This document shows positions 1 through 7,363 of a stretch of 40,169 nt of DNA, in pieces (the first letter of the stretch is position 1; every line of letters begins with the position of its first letter). The position numbers and the translations under genes were made by a program. Below the pieces are notes generated by a model. It worked only from the letters and a program-made list of their open reading frames with translations. It was not told where the DNA came from and did not search any database. The stretch is taken from positions 1 to 40,169 of the forward strand of contig JADZGC010000013.1 of NCBI GenBank assembly GCA_020854115.1, given 5' to 3'. The DNA comes from a bacterium. GTDB lineage: Bacteria > Patescibacteriota > Saccharimonadia > CAILAD01 > GCA-016700035.

Positions 1-36
1 CCGCCATTTAGGAAATATCCGAACGGAACTCTCTGG
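1..36 (+). repeat. Direct repeat copy 1 (tRNA-Ser 3' end plus flank)
   Basis: Bases 1-36 match 634-669 at 32 of 36 positions (28 of the first 30). Both copies begin with CCGCCA, which in the second copy is the 3' end of tRNA-Ser, and share GAAATATCCGAACGGAACT. It may be an attachment-site-type repeat, a duplicated tRNA flank, or an assembly artefact. Confidence 0.8.
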
Positions 37-242
37 GCGAGGCGGGTGAATTATCTGAGGCCGTACTCAAGCACTTTAATCGACAACGCAAAACAAAATC
101 ACTCGAGGACGATCCCATCCCAAAAGAACTAGCAGGCGTCATTATCGTCGCGCTACTGATCACACGACAATTTGATCTAGACTTTACTAATATTATACGA
201 GATAAGGTTGAGTATCTTGAGCAAAGAAAAGCTGATGACTGA
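12..242 (+). pseudogene. MazG-like nucleotide pyrophosphohydrolase, 5'-truncated fragment
   Basis: An open frame runs from base 12 to a TGA at 240-242. It contains LGEAGELSEAV near its start, which resembles the E-x-GEL metal-binding helix of MazG-type NTP pyrophosphohydrolases, and an acidic region further on. These enzymes hydrolyse NTPs to NMP and pyrophosphate. No usable start codon is seen, and an in-frame TAG lies at 9-11, immediately upstream. The roughly 20-30 residues that normally precede the GEL helix are therefore missing. The bases in their place (1-36) are a copy of sequence found after tRNA-Ser at 634-669. The frame overlaps the downstream alkyltransferase start by 8 nt, so the two were probably co-transcribed. 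The family call is moderate; truncation is directly visible, but could reflect an assembly junction at the window edge. Confidence 0.55.
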
Positions 243-537
243 TAGGCACATACCGGAAGGCACACCATTCCAACGCTTAGTCTGGTCTGAGATCGCGAAG
301 ATACCGAAGGGGAGTGTCATCACTTATAAGCAGCTAGCGGAGAGGGTAGGGAAGCCGCGAGCCTATCGAGCAGTTGCTGCAGCTTGTGGCGCCAATCCAA
401 CGCCCGGTCCTATTCCCTGCCATCGCGTGATCGCTTCTGATGGGAGTATTGGGGGATATAGTGGCCCTGGAGGCATAGTCGCAAAACGCCAACTTCTCGA
501 GGCAGAGGGAGTGCATATCCCTCAAAATAGGGTATAA
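235..537 (+). CDS. ogt: Methylated-DNA-[protein]-cysteine S-methyltransferase (MGMT, catalytic domain only)
   Basis: A 100-residue protein consisting only of the C-terminal, DNA-binding and catalytic domain of O6-alkylguanine-DNA alkyltransferases. It transfers an alkyl group from O6-alkylguanine to its own cysteine and so repairs mutagenic lesions directly. The active-site PCHRV motif is present with the acceptor at Cys62, followed by the conserved GGYSG segment. A cysteine, not tryptophan, at this position distinguishes it from alkyltransferase-like (ATL) proteins. The ATG at 235 is chosen over a TTG at 208: it overlaps the MazG-like stop by 8 nt and begins just before the conserved PFQRLVW. 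The usual N-terminal RNase-H-like domain of Ogt/Ada is absent, as in other minimal versions. Its stop codon lies inside the -10 box of the tRNA-Ser promoter. Confidence 0.9.
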   Translation: MTDRHIPEGTPFQRLVWSEIAKIPKGSVITYKQLAERVGKPRAYRAVAAACGANPTPGPIPCHRVIASDGSIGGYSGPGGIVAKRQLLEAEGVHIPQNRV

Positions 538-538
538 T
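533..538 (+). promoter_or_regulatory. -10 box of tRNA-Ser promoter
   Basis: TATAAT at 533-538 ends 11 nt before the first base of tRNA-Ser and overlaps the TAA of the alkyltransferase gene. No clear -35 was found. Confidence 0.6.
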
Positions 539-549
539 TACTGAGTTCT

Positions 550-669
<120 letters not shown>

Positions 670-680
670 ACTCGAACTTT

Positions 681-713
681 ATGAGGGCCAAAAGCGGGCT
701 TCCCTCATTTTTA
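681..713 (+). terminator. Rho-independent terminator after tRNA-Ser
   Basis: ATGAGGG (681-687) pairs with CCCTCAT (702-708), followed directly by a T-run. It would end tRNA-Ser transcription and insulate the restriction-modification cassette. Confidence 0.75.
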
Positions 714-804
714 ATTTGATTGATTTCAATATATTTGTTATCATAGTATTGATGATTGCTAAATGCCAATATCTTTATACTATCATTATATGGAAGAAAA
801 GAAA

Positions 805-1011
805 ATGAATCAAGTCAAAACAATAGGCCAAAAAATCAAAGCATGGAGAAAAAAGAGAGACATTACTCAAGACGCTTTAGCTAAAAAGGCGGACATTCCC
901 TATACGACTTTGGCTAAAATTGAGAGTGATGTCATTCAAAATCCCTCTTTACAAACGATAACAAAAATCGCCGACGGCCTCGGCATTTCTTTAGATGATT
1001 TAGTGAAATAA
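805..1011 (+). CDS. XRE-family HTH regulator of the RM cassette
   Basis: A 68-residue Cro/CI-type helix-turn-helix protein. The fold is visible as an ITQDALAKKADIPYTTLAKIE helix pair followed by LQTITKIADGLGISLDDLVK, the standard HTH_3 pattern. The protein is essentially one DNA-binding domain, the size of restriction-modification controller proteins. It is the first gene of a tightly packed AT-rich set (next ATG 4 nt after its stop), so it probably controls the cassette; that is inference. The ATG at 805 is preferred because GGAAG sits 8 nt upstream. An in-frame ATG at 790 would add five residues and lies 8 nt after a TATACT box (776-781). Confidence 0.85.
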   Translation: MNQVKTIGQKIKAWRKKRDITQDALAKKADIPYTTLAKIESDVIQNPSLQTITKIADGLGISLDDLVK

Positions 1012-1015
1012 AACT

Positions 1016-1618
1016 ATGAAAGGAATTATTTACATCATGACAACAGCGGTCTCAGGTCTAATAAAGATAGGCCAAACCGGTACTAATAATTATCAGGAGC
1101 GCATGCGCTTCCTTGAGGCCAACGGCTACTACAATGTTTCCGGTTTAAAGAGATTTTTCGCGATTGAACTTGAGGATTACAACGATAAAGAGAATCTTTT
1201 AAAGGAAATTTTTAATAAACATCGTGTTGGAGATAGTGAATTATTCGCCCTTGATTATGATTTAGTGCGACAACTTTTACTGTCGTTTGATGGCAAAGTG
1301 ATTTATCCAAAAGATGTAAACAAAGAAAAAGAATTTGACGAGGTTTCTAGGGCAAGAGAACAAGGATCAAGGTTTAGTTTTTATAAAAAAGGGATTAAGA
1401 ACGGCGAAGAAATTGTTTTTATAGCTGATAAAGAAATCACTGCAAAAGTAGTTGGCGAGCGCGAAGTGGAATATGGTGAACAAGTTTGGAAACTCGCGCC
1501 TTTGACATACAAAATATATGAGCAAAAAGGAGAGCTGAATAATAGTGGCGCGTACCAAGGTGCCGCTTATTGGCAATATAATGGTAAGCGATTAAGAGAT
1601 TTGCCGGATATTAACTAA
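1016..1618 (+). CDS. GIY-YIG/T5orf172-like protein with RAMA/DUF4357-like C-terminus
   Basis: A 200-residue protein. The N-terminus (IIYIMTTAVSGLIKIGQTG, then Q-ERM-FLEANGYYNV) matches the start of GIY-YIG nuclease-like domains of the T5orf172/MUG113 group, with the IKIG strand and a following helix carrying R. The C-terminal part (LTYKIYEQ..., then AYQGAAYWQYNGKRL-DL) resembles the small 'WxYxGxxL' domains attached to adenine methylases and restriction proteins (RAMA or DUF4357). It sits between an XRE regulator and the methylase fusion, with 4 nt and 8 nt gaps, so it is an accessory of the RM operon. It could be an extra nuclease or a DNA-modification reader. The role is not established here, and GIY-YIG catalytic completeness was not verified. 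Confidence 0.65.
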   Translation: MKGIIYIMTTAVSGLIKIGQTGTNNYQERMRFLEANGYYNVSGLKRFFAIELEDYNDKENLLKEIFNKHRVGDSELFALDYDLVRQLLLSFDGKVIYPKDVNKEKEFDEVSRAREQGSRFSFYKKGIKNGEEIVFIADKEITAKVVGEREVEYGEQVWKLAPLTYKIYEQKGELNNSGAYQGAAYWQYNGKRLRDLPDIN

Positions 1619-1626
1619 ATAAAACT

Positions 1627-3660
1627 ATGAAAAACATTTTAAACATCATTAAAGACTCAAATTACAGCCTCTCTTTGTTCGATCAAAAGCTAGTTGATGA
1701 GCTGGAAAACAAAATCACTCTCAAAGACGGCAAACCATATGTTGTTTGTGCTATTCGCGATAAAGAAATTGTTTTGAAGCCAGAAGAAGTCGTCCGTCAG
1801 CTTTACGCAATGAAACTGCTTGAAGATTACGGCTACCCTAAACAAAGAGTCAAATTTGAACACGCAATACATTTTGGCCGTGAGGTAAAATCCGCCGATA
1901 TTGTTATTTTTGACAAAGACCGCCCGACTGTTGAATACATCATCGTTGAAATCAAAAAGCCAAAACTCCAAGACGGGAAAAACCAGCTTCGTTCCTACAC
2001 CAACGCCACCGGCGCGCCGATTGCGGTTTGGACTAACGGCGGTCAAATCTCACACTACAACCGCAAGGACCCAAATTATTTTGAAGACATTACCGACATT
2101 CCAAAAGCCGATCAGACGCTTGAAGATATTTTGAAAGAAAGATTTACCCTCAAAGACTTAATCATCAAGGATAAAATCCCAAATGAGGGCAAATCGCTCA
2201 AAACCATTATTCAGGAAATGGAAGATGAAGTTTTAGCGAACGCCGGAGTAGATGTTTTTGAGGAAGTTTTTAAACTAATTTTTACCAAACTTTACGACGA
2301 ATTACAGAGCAAGAAAGACAAAATGCGTCTGGAAATTTATCTTGAAGACAAATTAAGCAAAGAAGATCGAGGAGATTACGACAAAGTAAAAGAAATTTTA
2401 GCAAAAGTTGATGATTCCAGTTTCAGAGTTTTGGAATTTAGAAACACCGGACAATCAGAAAGCGAACTCAAAAAGAAAATTCAAAAACTTTTTGACGAAG
2501 CCAAAGCCAAATGGCCAGGTGTTTTTGATGAAGCCAGCCAGATTCAGCTTTCACCCTCTCATCTTTCCGTCAGTGTTTCCAGTTTGCAGGATATAAAACT
2601 TTTCAATTCCAATTTGCAGATTATAGATGAGGCCTTTGAATACTTGGTTAATAAGTCGTCAAAAGGCGAAAAAGGCCAATATTTCACTCCTCGCCATGTA
2701 ATTGATATGTGCGTCAAAATGCTCAATCCCAAAGCGGGCGAATACATGGTAGATACAGCCGCCGGTTCTTGCGGATTTACCGTTCACACTATTTTTCAAA
2801 TCACCGGACACTTATTTCAAAACACAGACATTTCCGAAGAAGAAAAAGAAAATGTGCTTAAAGTATTTGGCATTGATTTTGACGAAAAAGTCGTGCGCGT
2901 GGCTCGCACCCTAAACTTGATCGCCGGGGATGGCAACACGAATGTTTTACACCTCAACAATCTTGATTATGAACGCTGGAACGAATCAATCCAAAACCGC
3001 GACTGGTTGGAAGTATACGGAGCGGGTCTAAAACGCCTTGAAGCTCTACAAAAAGATAAAAGCTCGTACAAAGAATTCAATTTTGATATTCTCATGGCAA
3101 ATCCGCCATTTGCCGGAGACATCAAAGAATCCCGCATAATCCACAAATATGATCTCGGTTACAACGACAAAAACAAACCTAAATCAAAAGTCGGACGCGA
3201 TATTTTGTTTATTGAAAGAAACCTAAACTTTTTGAAGCCGGGTGGAAGAATGGCGATTGTTTTACCGCAAGGCCGTTTTAATAACACTTCAGACAAAGCA
3301 ATCCGCGAGTATATCTCCGAAAAGGCTAGAATCTTGGCAGTTGTCGGACTTCATGTAAACACTTTCAAACCGCACACGGGAACAAAAACCAGTGTGCTTT
3401 TTGTGCAAAAATGGGATGACAAACTCTGCCCCAAGCAAGAGGATTACCCGATTTTCTTTGCCGTGTCGGAAAAATCCGGCAAGGATAATTCCGGCGAGTA
3501 TGTATTCGTCAAAAATGGCAACAATCAGCCGAAACTGGATAAAAACGGCCACTTGATAATTAACCACGACCTGCACAATCACGACGGCGAATTAGAGGAC
3601 GGCGTGGCGGAAAAGTTTATTGAGTGGGCGAAATCAGACCATTTATCTTTTTGGAAATAA
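1627..3660 (+). CDS. hsdM: Type I-like HsdM adenine methyltransferase fused to an N-terminal HsdR_N nuclease domain
   Basis: A 677-residue fusion. Residues 1-170 resemble the HSDR_N endonuclease domain: ADIVIFD (about residue 90) and VEIKKPK (about residue 107) supply the D...ExK signature of PD-(D/E)xK nucleases. After a helical linker, residues 330-640 are an N6-adenine methyltransferase: GQYFTPRHVIDMCV, SAM-binding DTAAGSCGF (about 376) and catalytic NPPF (about 492). The HsdS subunit follows after 3 nt. No DEAD-box HsdR translocase is seen in the window. Cleavage and methylation therefore appear to share one chain guided by a separate specificity subunit, more like type IIG/IIB logic than classical type I. 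The gene is AT-rich compared with the housekeeping genes, consistent with transfer. The domains are clear; nuclease activity is inferred. Confidence 0.9.
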   Translation: MKNILNIIKDSNYSLSLFDQKLVDELENKITLKDGKPYVVCAIRDKEIVLKPEEVVRQLYAMKLLEDYGYPKQRVKFEHAIHFGREVKSADIVIFDKDRPTVEYIIVEIKKPKLQDGKNQLRSYTNATGAPIAVWTNGGQISHYNRKDPNYFEDITDIPKADQTLEDILKERFTLKDLIIKDKIPNEGKSLKTIIQEMEDEVLANAGVDVFEEVFKLIFTKLYDELQSKKDKMRLEIYLEDKLSKEDRGDYDKVKEILAKVDDSSFRVLEFRNTGQSESELKKKIQKLFDEAKAKWPGVFDEASQIQLSPSHLSVSVSSLQDIKLFNSNLQIIDEAFEYLVNKSSKGEKGQYFTPRHVIDMCVKMLNPKAGEYMVDTAAGSCGFTVHTIFQITGHLFQNTDISEEEKENVLKVFGIDFDEKVVRVARTLNLIAGDGNTNVLHLNNLDYERWNESIQNRDWLEVYGAGLKRLEALQKDKSSYKEFNFDILMANPPFAGDIKESRIIHKYDLGYNDKNKPKSKVGRDILFIERNLNFLKPGGRMAIVLPQGRFNNTSDKAIREYISEKARILAVVGLHVNTFKPHTGTKTSVLFVQKWDDKLCPKQEDYPIFFAVSEKSGKDNSGEYVFVKNGNNQPKLDKNGHLIINHDLHNHDGELEDGVAEKFIEWAKSDHLSFWK

Positions 3661-3663
3661 ACT

Positions 3664-4836
3664 ATGCAATATTCAGTGGTAAATTATCGGGATTTGGAAA
3701 AAGGATCATTAAGGTTTGATTCAGAATATTATCATCCTCAAAATTTACTTTTATCACAAACATTGAAATCAAAAGGCCATAATCAAATTGACGATTTTGC
3801 TTTTGTGACGGACGGTATTCATGCATCTATAGATTTTGATGAAAACAGTAAAATCAATCTTTTGTCTGCGAAGGCTCCCAAAGAAAATTATTTTGATTTA
3901 TCAGGCACGGGCTTTATTTCTAAAGTCCAAGATGAAAAAAATAAAAGGACGAGATTAAAAGAAAATGATATTGTGGTTTCAACTGTTGGAACTATCGGGA
4001 ATTGTGCTGTAGTAGATAAAAGCATTCTACCGGCAAATTCCGATCGTCATGTAGGTATTATCAGAATTGAAAAAAGCTATCAGCCGTATTTTATTTCATC
4101 TTTTCTACTTTCAAAGTACGGAAGATTCCAAACGCTCCGAGAATCAACAGGAAATGTCCAGCTAAATCTTTTTATTTATAAGATAAAGGAAATTACTGTA
4201 CCGAATTTGTCGCAAAATTTTCAAAAATTAATTCAAGATGTTTGTTTTGAGGCTCACATTTTAAAGACATATTCAGTAAAGCTCTACTCCCAAGCCGAGC
4301 AATTATTGCTTTCTGAGCTGGGACTTTTGGACTGGCAGCCAGAACATCAGCTTGCTTTTGTAAAAAATTATTCAGACACACAACAAGCCGATCGTTTTGA
4401 CGCGGAGTACTTTCAGCCGAAATACGAAGAAATTGTTGAAGCGGTGAAAAAATATAGGAACGGGTTTGATGAGCTGGGAAATTTGGTGAAAATCAAAGAC
4501 AGAAATTTTACGCCAAAAGACAATGAACAATACAAATATATTGAACTTGCCAATATTTCATCAAACGGCGAAATCAACGGCTACACGGAAAATTTTGGAA
4601 ATGAATTGCCGTCAAGGGCACGCCGTAAAGTGCAAAAAGATGATCTGATTGTTTCGTCTATTGAAGGATCGCTTGAAAGTATTGCTTTAATAACGGAAGA
4701 CTGGAAAAACGCCTTATGCTCTACCGGATTTTTTGCAGTCAATTCAGATAAAATAAACTCCGAAACCTTACTTGTTTTGTTGAAAACGAAAGTTGGCCAA
4801 CTGCAACTAAAAAAGGTTGTAAAGGAACAATTTTAA
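3664..4836 (+). CDS. hsdS: Type I restriction specificity subunit HsdS (main frame, both target-recognition domains)
   Basis: A 390-residue open frame with two target-recognition-like halves. The first ends near ENDIVVSTVGTIGN and is followed by a helical spacer (SEQLLLSELGLLDW). The second begins at DRFDAEYFQPKYEEI and contains KDDLIVSSIEGSL. HsdS dictates the DNA sequence recognised by the methylase-nuclease partner. The frame ends at TAA 4834-4836, just before the usual GTI-I-L-IVLP stretch and terminal coiled coil, which continue uninterrupted in the -1 frame to 5063. The shift falls at A6 in CTA-AAA-AAG (4807-4815). It may be programmed -1 frameshifting, a phase-variable tract, an inactivating mutation or a sequencing error. 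The stop of hsdM is 3 nt upstream. Confidence 0.88.
   Translation: MQYSVVNYRDLEKGSLRFDSEYYHPQNLLLSQTLKSKGHNQIDDFAFVTDGIHASIDFDENSKINLLSAKAPKENYFDLSGTGFISKVQDEKNKRTRLKENDIVVSTVGTIGNCAVVDKSILPANSDRHVGIIRIEKSYQPYFISSFLLSKYGRFQTLRESTGNVQLNLFIYKIKEITVPNLSQNFQKLIQDVCFEAHILKTYSVKLYSQAEQLLLSELGLLDWQPEHQLAFVKNYSDTQQADRFDAEYFQPKYEEIVEAVKKYRNGFDELGNLVKIKDRNFTPKDNEQYKYIELANISSNGEINGYTENFGNELPSRARRKVQKDDLIVSSIEGSLESIALITEDWKNALCSTGFFAVNSDKINSETLLVLLKTKVGQLQLKKVVKEQF
4809..4815 (+). promoter_or_regulatory. A AAA AAG slippery heptamer (possible -1 frameshift site)
   Basis: Read in the hsdS frame the heptamer is A-AAA-AAG, the same as the classical dnaX slippery site. Slippage by -1 gives KKGCKGTILTAIGKDEL and joins the HsdS C-terminus at 4815-5063. 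A 12-nt palindrome (AGTTGGCCAACT, 4791-4802) lies just upstream. I found no convincing downstream stem-loop. Confidence 0.5.
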
Positions 4837-4871
4837 CCGCTATTGGCAAAGATGAATTATCAAAAATCGTT

Positions 4872-5063
4872 TTGCCGAAAATAGATTCAAAAACGCAGGA
4901 CGAGATCAAGCAGAAAATCGCCAAAATGTATGAAACTAAGAAATTATCCAAATCTCTACTTGAAATCGCCAAACGAGGCGTGGAAATGGCAATAGAAAAA
5001 GACGAACAAGAAGCGGAAAAATGGATTGAGACTAAATTGACGGAATTAGGAATTGAAATTTAA
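4872..5063 (+). CDS. HsdS C-terminal coiled-coil segment in the -1 frame
   Basis: In this frame the reading continues from the A-run as GTILTAIGKDELSKIVLPKIDSKTQDEI and then a charged helical tail, which is the normal C-terminal helix of HsdS needed for contact with HsdM. It begins before the nominal TTG at 4872, with the same frame open from about 4812, and is not a credible separate gene. It should be read as the end of hsdS, joined by frameshift or by one missing A. Confidence 0.8.
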   Translation: MPKIDSKTQDEIKQKIAKMYETKKLSKSLLEIAKRGVEMAIEKDEQEAEKWIETKLTELGIEI

Positions 5064-5083
5064 AAAAGAATTTGCCGCCAAAG

Positions 5084-5223
5084 AGCAAAATCAGTTATGA
5101 TTTTGCTAGCGGGCTTCGCCCGCTAAAAAACTTGAAATCGTCCAATCCGAAAGGGTCGCTTCTCCGCCAGAGGCGGACAGGTGCGGCGGGCGGAAAGGGG
5201 GTTCGGGTGGAATTCCGCCCGCC
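5084..5223. repeat. Cluster of four perfect hairpins closing the RM cassette
   Basis: Four inverted repeats in 140 nt: AGCAAAATCA/TGATTTTGCT (5084-5107, loop GTTA); AGCGGGC/GCCCGCT (5108-5124, loop TTC, then A6); TCCGCC/GGCGGA (5163-5177, loop AGA); and GGCGGGCGGAA (5185-5195) with TTCCGCCCGCC (5213-5223). The first two may act as terminators. TCTCCGCCAG at 5161-5170 also repeats the tRNA-Ser 3' end (631-640). The rest of 5064-5343 shows no gene I can support. Confidence 0.75.
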
Positions 5224-5343
5224 CTACAAATTTTGGGCGAAATCAGTTCGAATTTTTTCGAAAGCACACCGCCAGAATCAATACAGCCTAGCGGCTTTTT
5301 TATTTGCCTGCCAACCACCGCATCCGGTACGCTTAAGGGATCT

Positions 5344-7278
5344 ATGAATCTCGTGTCGTATCTTATCGGTGGCCTATGGGTTGTGCTTATGAGCCTAGCT
5401 ACTTGGAGTCTTACTCGAAAGCTCCAAGTCCGACTTACACGCTTAGAAAAAATTGCGACCACAATCGTTCTCAGCGTTGCTTTCTCGAGCTGGTTGAGCT
5501 TCATGCTGTGGTACGTGCTTGGTAAGCAGATCGGCACGGGCCTCCTCGCTCTCATTGCACTACTTATTTCATTCCGTGACCACACATGGTATCAACAGTT
5601 CTTTCGATCACTCAAGGTACAGCAAGTCCGGCAATACGCCCAGTATCATCGCGCAAAGATACTCATTGCAGCTACCTGTACGATCGCAATCGCTGTCCTT
5701 GCCTACAATTACGCTTTCCCGATCAAAGATGGCGCGTGGTACAGTAGCGGTCCGAGTTGGGGCGACACCGTCTTGCACACCTCGCTGGCTAGTTATTTTG
5801 TCGAGAATGGTGTGCGTGAGCTTGTCCTTCCTGTCTACCCTCAAGCATCACTCTCCTATCCGTTCCTGATCGATCTGCATCTTGCACAACTTTTTTACAT
5901 CACAGGTAGCTGGCAAGTTGCGCTCTTCTGGCCGACCTTCATCCTACTGCTCAGCTTGCTCATCGGCAGCTACCGTATAGGGATGCGAATCACTCACGCA
6001 CGAGCCGGAGGGATCATGTGGTCAATTCTCCTGTTCTTCAATGGTTCCGCAGGGGGGCTGATGCTCCTTATAAACCACCTTACGACCGAACTCCCTAATC
6101 AACTCATAGACTATACCAATGCCGGTATCGCGAACCCGAGCACGCAGCTATTCTTCAACAACATCACTACCTCCGAGCTCTTACCGCAGCGCACCCACTT
6201 GATAGGTATCAATGTAGTATTCATTGTTCTCTTGCTGCTCTTGAGTGCCTACAAGCGCCCAGATACAAAGCTGCAGATAGCAACGGAGCGATCAGTCCTG
6301 TATAGTATCGCGGTAATTGTCGGTCTCCTCCCGCTCCTCCACGTACATTCATTTTTTGTTGTCGGACTCAGCCTGATCATCGTCATGCTTGTCCGATGGT
6401 GGCAGTCTAAGCATATTCCTCTCTTCTGGATTCGTGCTGCAGTCCTTAGCCTTGCTATCGCAGCCCCACAGCTCTACTGGCAGTTCAGCTCCAGCTTCTC
6501 ATCCTCATTCTCGCGCTGGCATGTCGGCTGGATGGCAGAGCAGGGGACAAATATACTGTGGTTTTGGTTTCTCAACCTCGGTATTTTGCTGCCGGCGATA
6601 GCATACGGCATCTGGCTAGCTACAAAACGTGTGCGCAATAACGGCTGGGCACTACTCCTCGCAAGTGTCGGTGGAACACTCTTCATCGCATGCAATGTGT
6701 ACGTTTTCCAGCCCTACATTTGGGATAATATGAAATTCATCACCTACGGGTATCTATTCTTGCTCCTACCACTCTGCTGCACACTCGTAGTATTGTGGCA
6801 GCGTGGCCGAGTAGCTAGGGTTATTATCTCTCTTGTGGGGGTAATGGTTATTATTCCCGGGGTCCTGTCCATTGCACGTCAATATATCGTGTGGGACCGA
6901 CTCTTTTCGACTGACGACATTACGGTAGCCAACTATGTGCGCGAGAATACCGAGCCAGATGATCTCTTTCTCACCCCAAGCCGCCACAACATGCCCGTCA
7001 CCGCGATAGCCGGACGCAAAACCTTACTCGGCTACGAAGGTTGGCTCTGGACATACAACATCGACTATAGTCATACCAAAGAGGTAACTCAAAAGATCTG
7101 GCGCGGTGATCCTGCTGCACAAAACCTGCTCAAGGATTATGGCGTCGACTACATCGCAATCTCGGAAGATCAAGCACTCGAAGCGAACATATCGATCGAT
7201 TCACTCAATAAAGCCTATGATCAAGTATACTCTTCAAACGGATGGTATATATTTCGCACATATAATCTCACTCAATGA
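5344..7278 (+). CDS. Polytopic membrane protein, GT-C glycosyltransferase-like
   Basis: A 644-residue integral membrane protein with about a dozen hydrophobic segments spread from residue 5 to about 530 and a soluble C-terminus. The first large loop holds SWGDTVLHTSLASYF, an acidic loop placed as in GT-C enzymes, which use polyprenyl-phosphate sugars at the outer membrane face. The C-terminal part has ENTEPDDLFLTPSRHNMPV, AGRKTLLGYEGWLW and LLKDYGVDYIAI, a pattern I associate with large GT-C/PMT-like membrane proteins. Substrate is unknown. The ATG at 5344 (preceded by AAGGGA) is preferred over an upstream start at 5233, because the extra residues would come from the hairpin region. It is monocistronic in appearance. 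GT-C assignment is moderate; membrane topology is firm. Confidence 0.7.
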   Translation: MNLVSYLIGGLWVVLMSLATWSLTRKLQVRLTRLEKIATTIVLSVAFSSWLSFMLWYVLGKQIGTGLLALIALLISFRDHTWYQQFFRSLKVQQVRQYAQYHRAKILIAATCTIAIAVLAYNYAFPIKDGAWYSSGPSWGDTVLHTSLASYFVENGVRELVLPVYPQASLSYPFLIDLHLAQLFYITGSWQVALFWPTFILLLSLLIGSYRIGMRITHARAGGIMWSILLFFNGSAGGLMLLINHLTTELPNQLIDYTNAGIANPSTQLFFNNITTSELLPQRTHLIGINVVFIVLLLLLSAYKRPDTKLQIATERSVLYSIAVIVGLLPLLHVHSFFVVGLSLIIVMLVRWWQSKHIPLFWIRAAVLSLAIAAPQLYWQFSSSFSSSFSRWHVGWMAEQGTNILWFWFLNLGILLPAIAYGIWLATKRVRNNGWALLLASVGGTLFIACNVYVFQPYIWDNMKFITYGYLFLLLPLCCTLVVLWQRGRVARVIISLVGVMVIIPGVLSIARQYIVWDRLFSTDDITVANYVRENTEPDDLFLTPSRHNMPVTAIAGRKTLLGYEGWLWTYNIDYSHTKEVTQKIWRGDPAAQNLLKDYGVDYIAISEDQALEANISIDSLNKAYDQVYSSNGWYIFRTYNLTQ

Positions 7279-7363
7279 TGCTGGTTGTGCTTGAAAAATA
7301 CTGACTTTTCCTCATAATAAGCACGTTCGTAGAACGCATATTCATCTAGCGCAAAGGATCTCC

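Noticed and set aside
4872-5063. Separate small gene after hsdS
   Set aside because: It has no proper start or ribosome site, and its sequence is the normal C-terminus of HsdS.
5195-5262. Possible decayed tRNA 3' half or clear attR
   Set aside because: GGGTTCG and the following bases loosely resemble a T-arm, but no acceptor pairing or CCA can be aligned; kept only as a weak hint in the island finding.
5072-5347. Plus-strand 91-codon ORF in the hairpin region
   Set aside because: It runs through four inverted repeats with biased, low-complexity translation and overlaps the GT-C start; it looks like non-coding repeat DNA.
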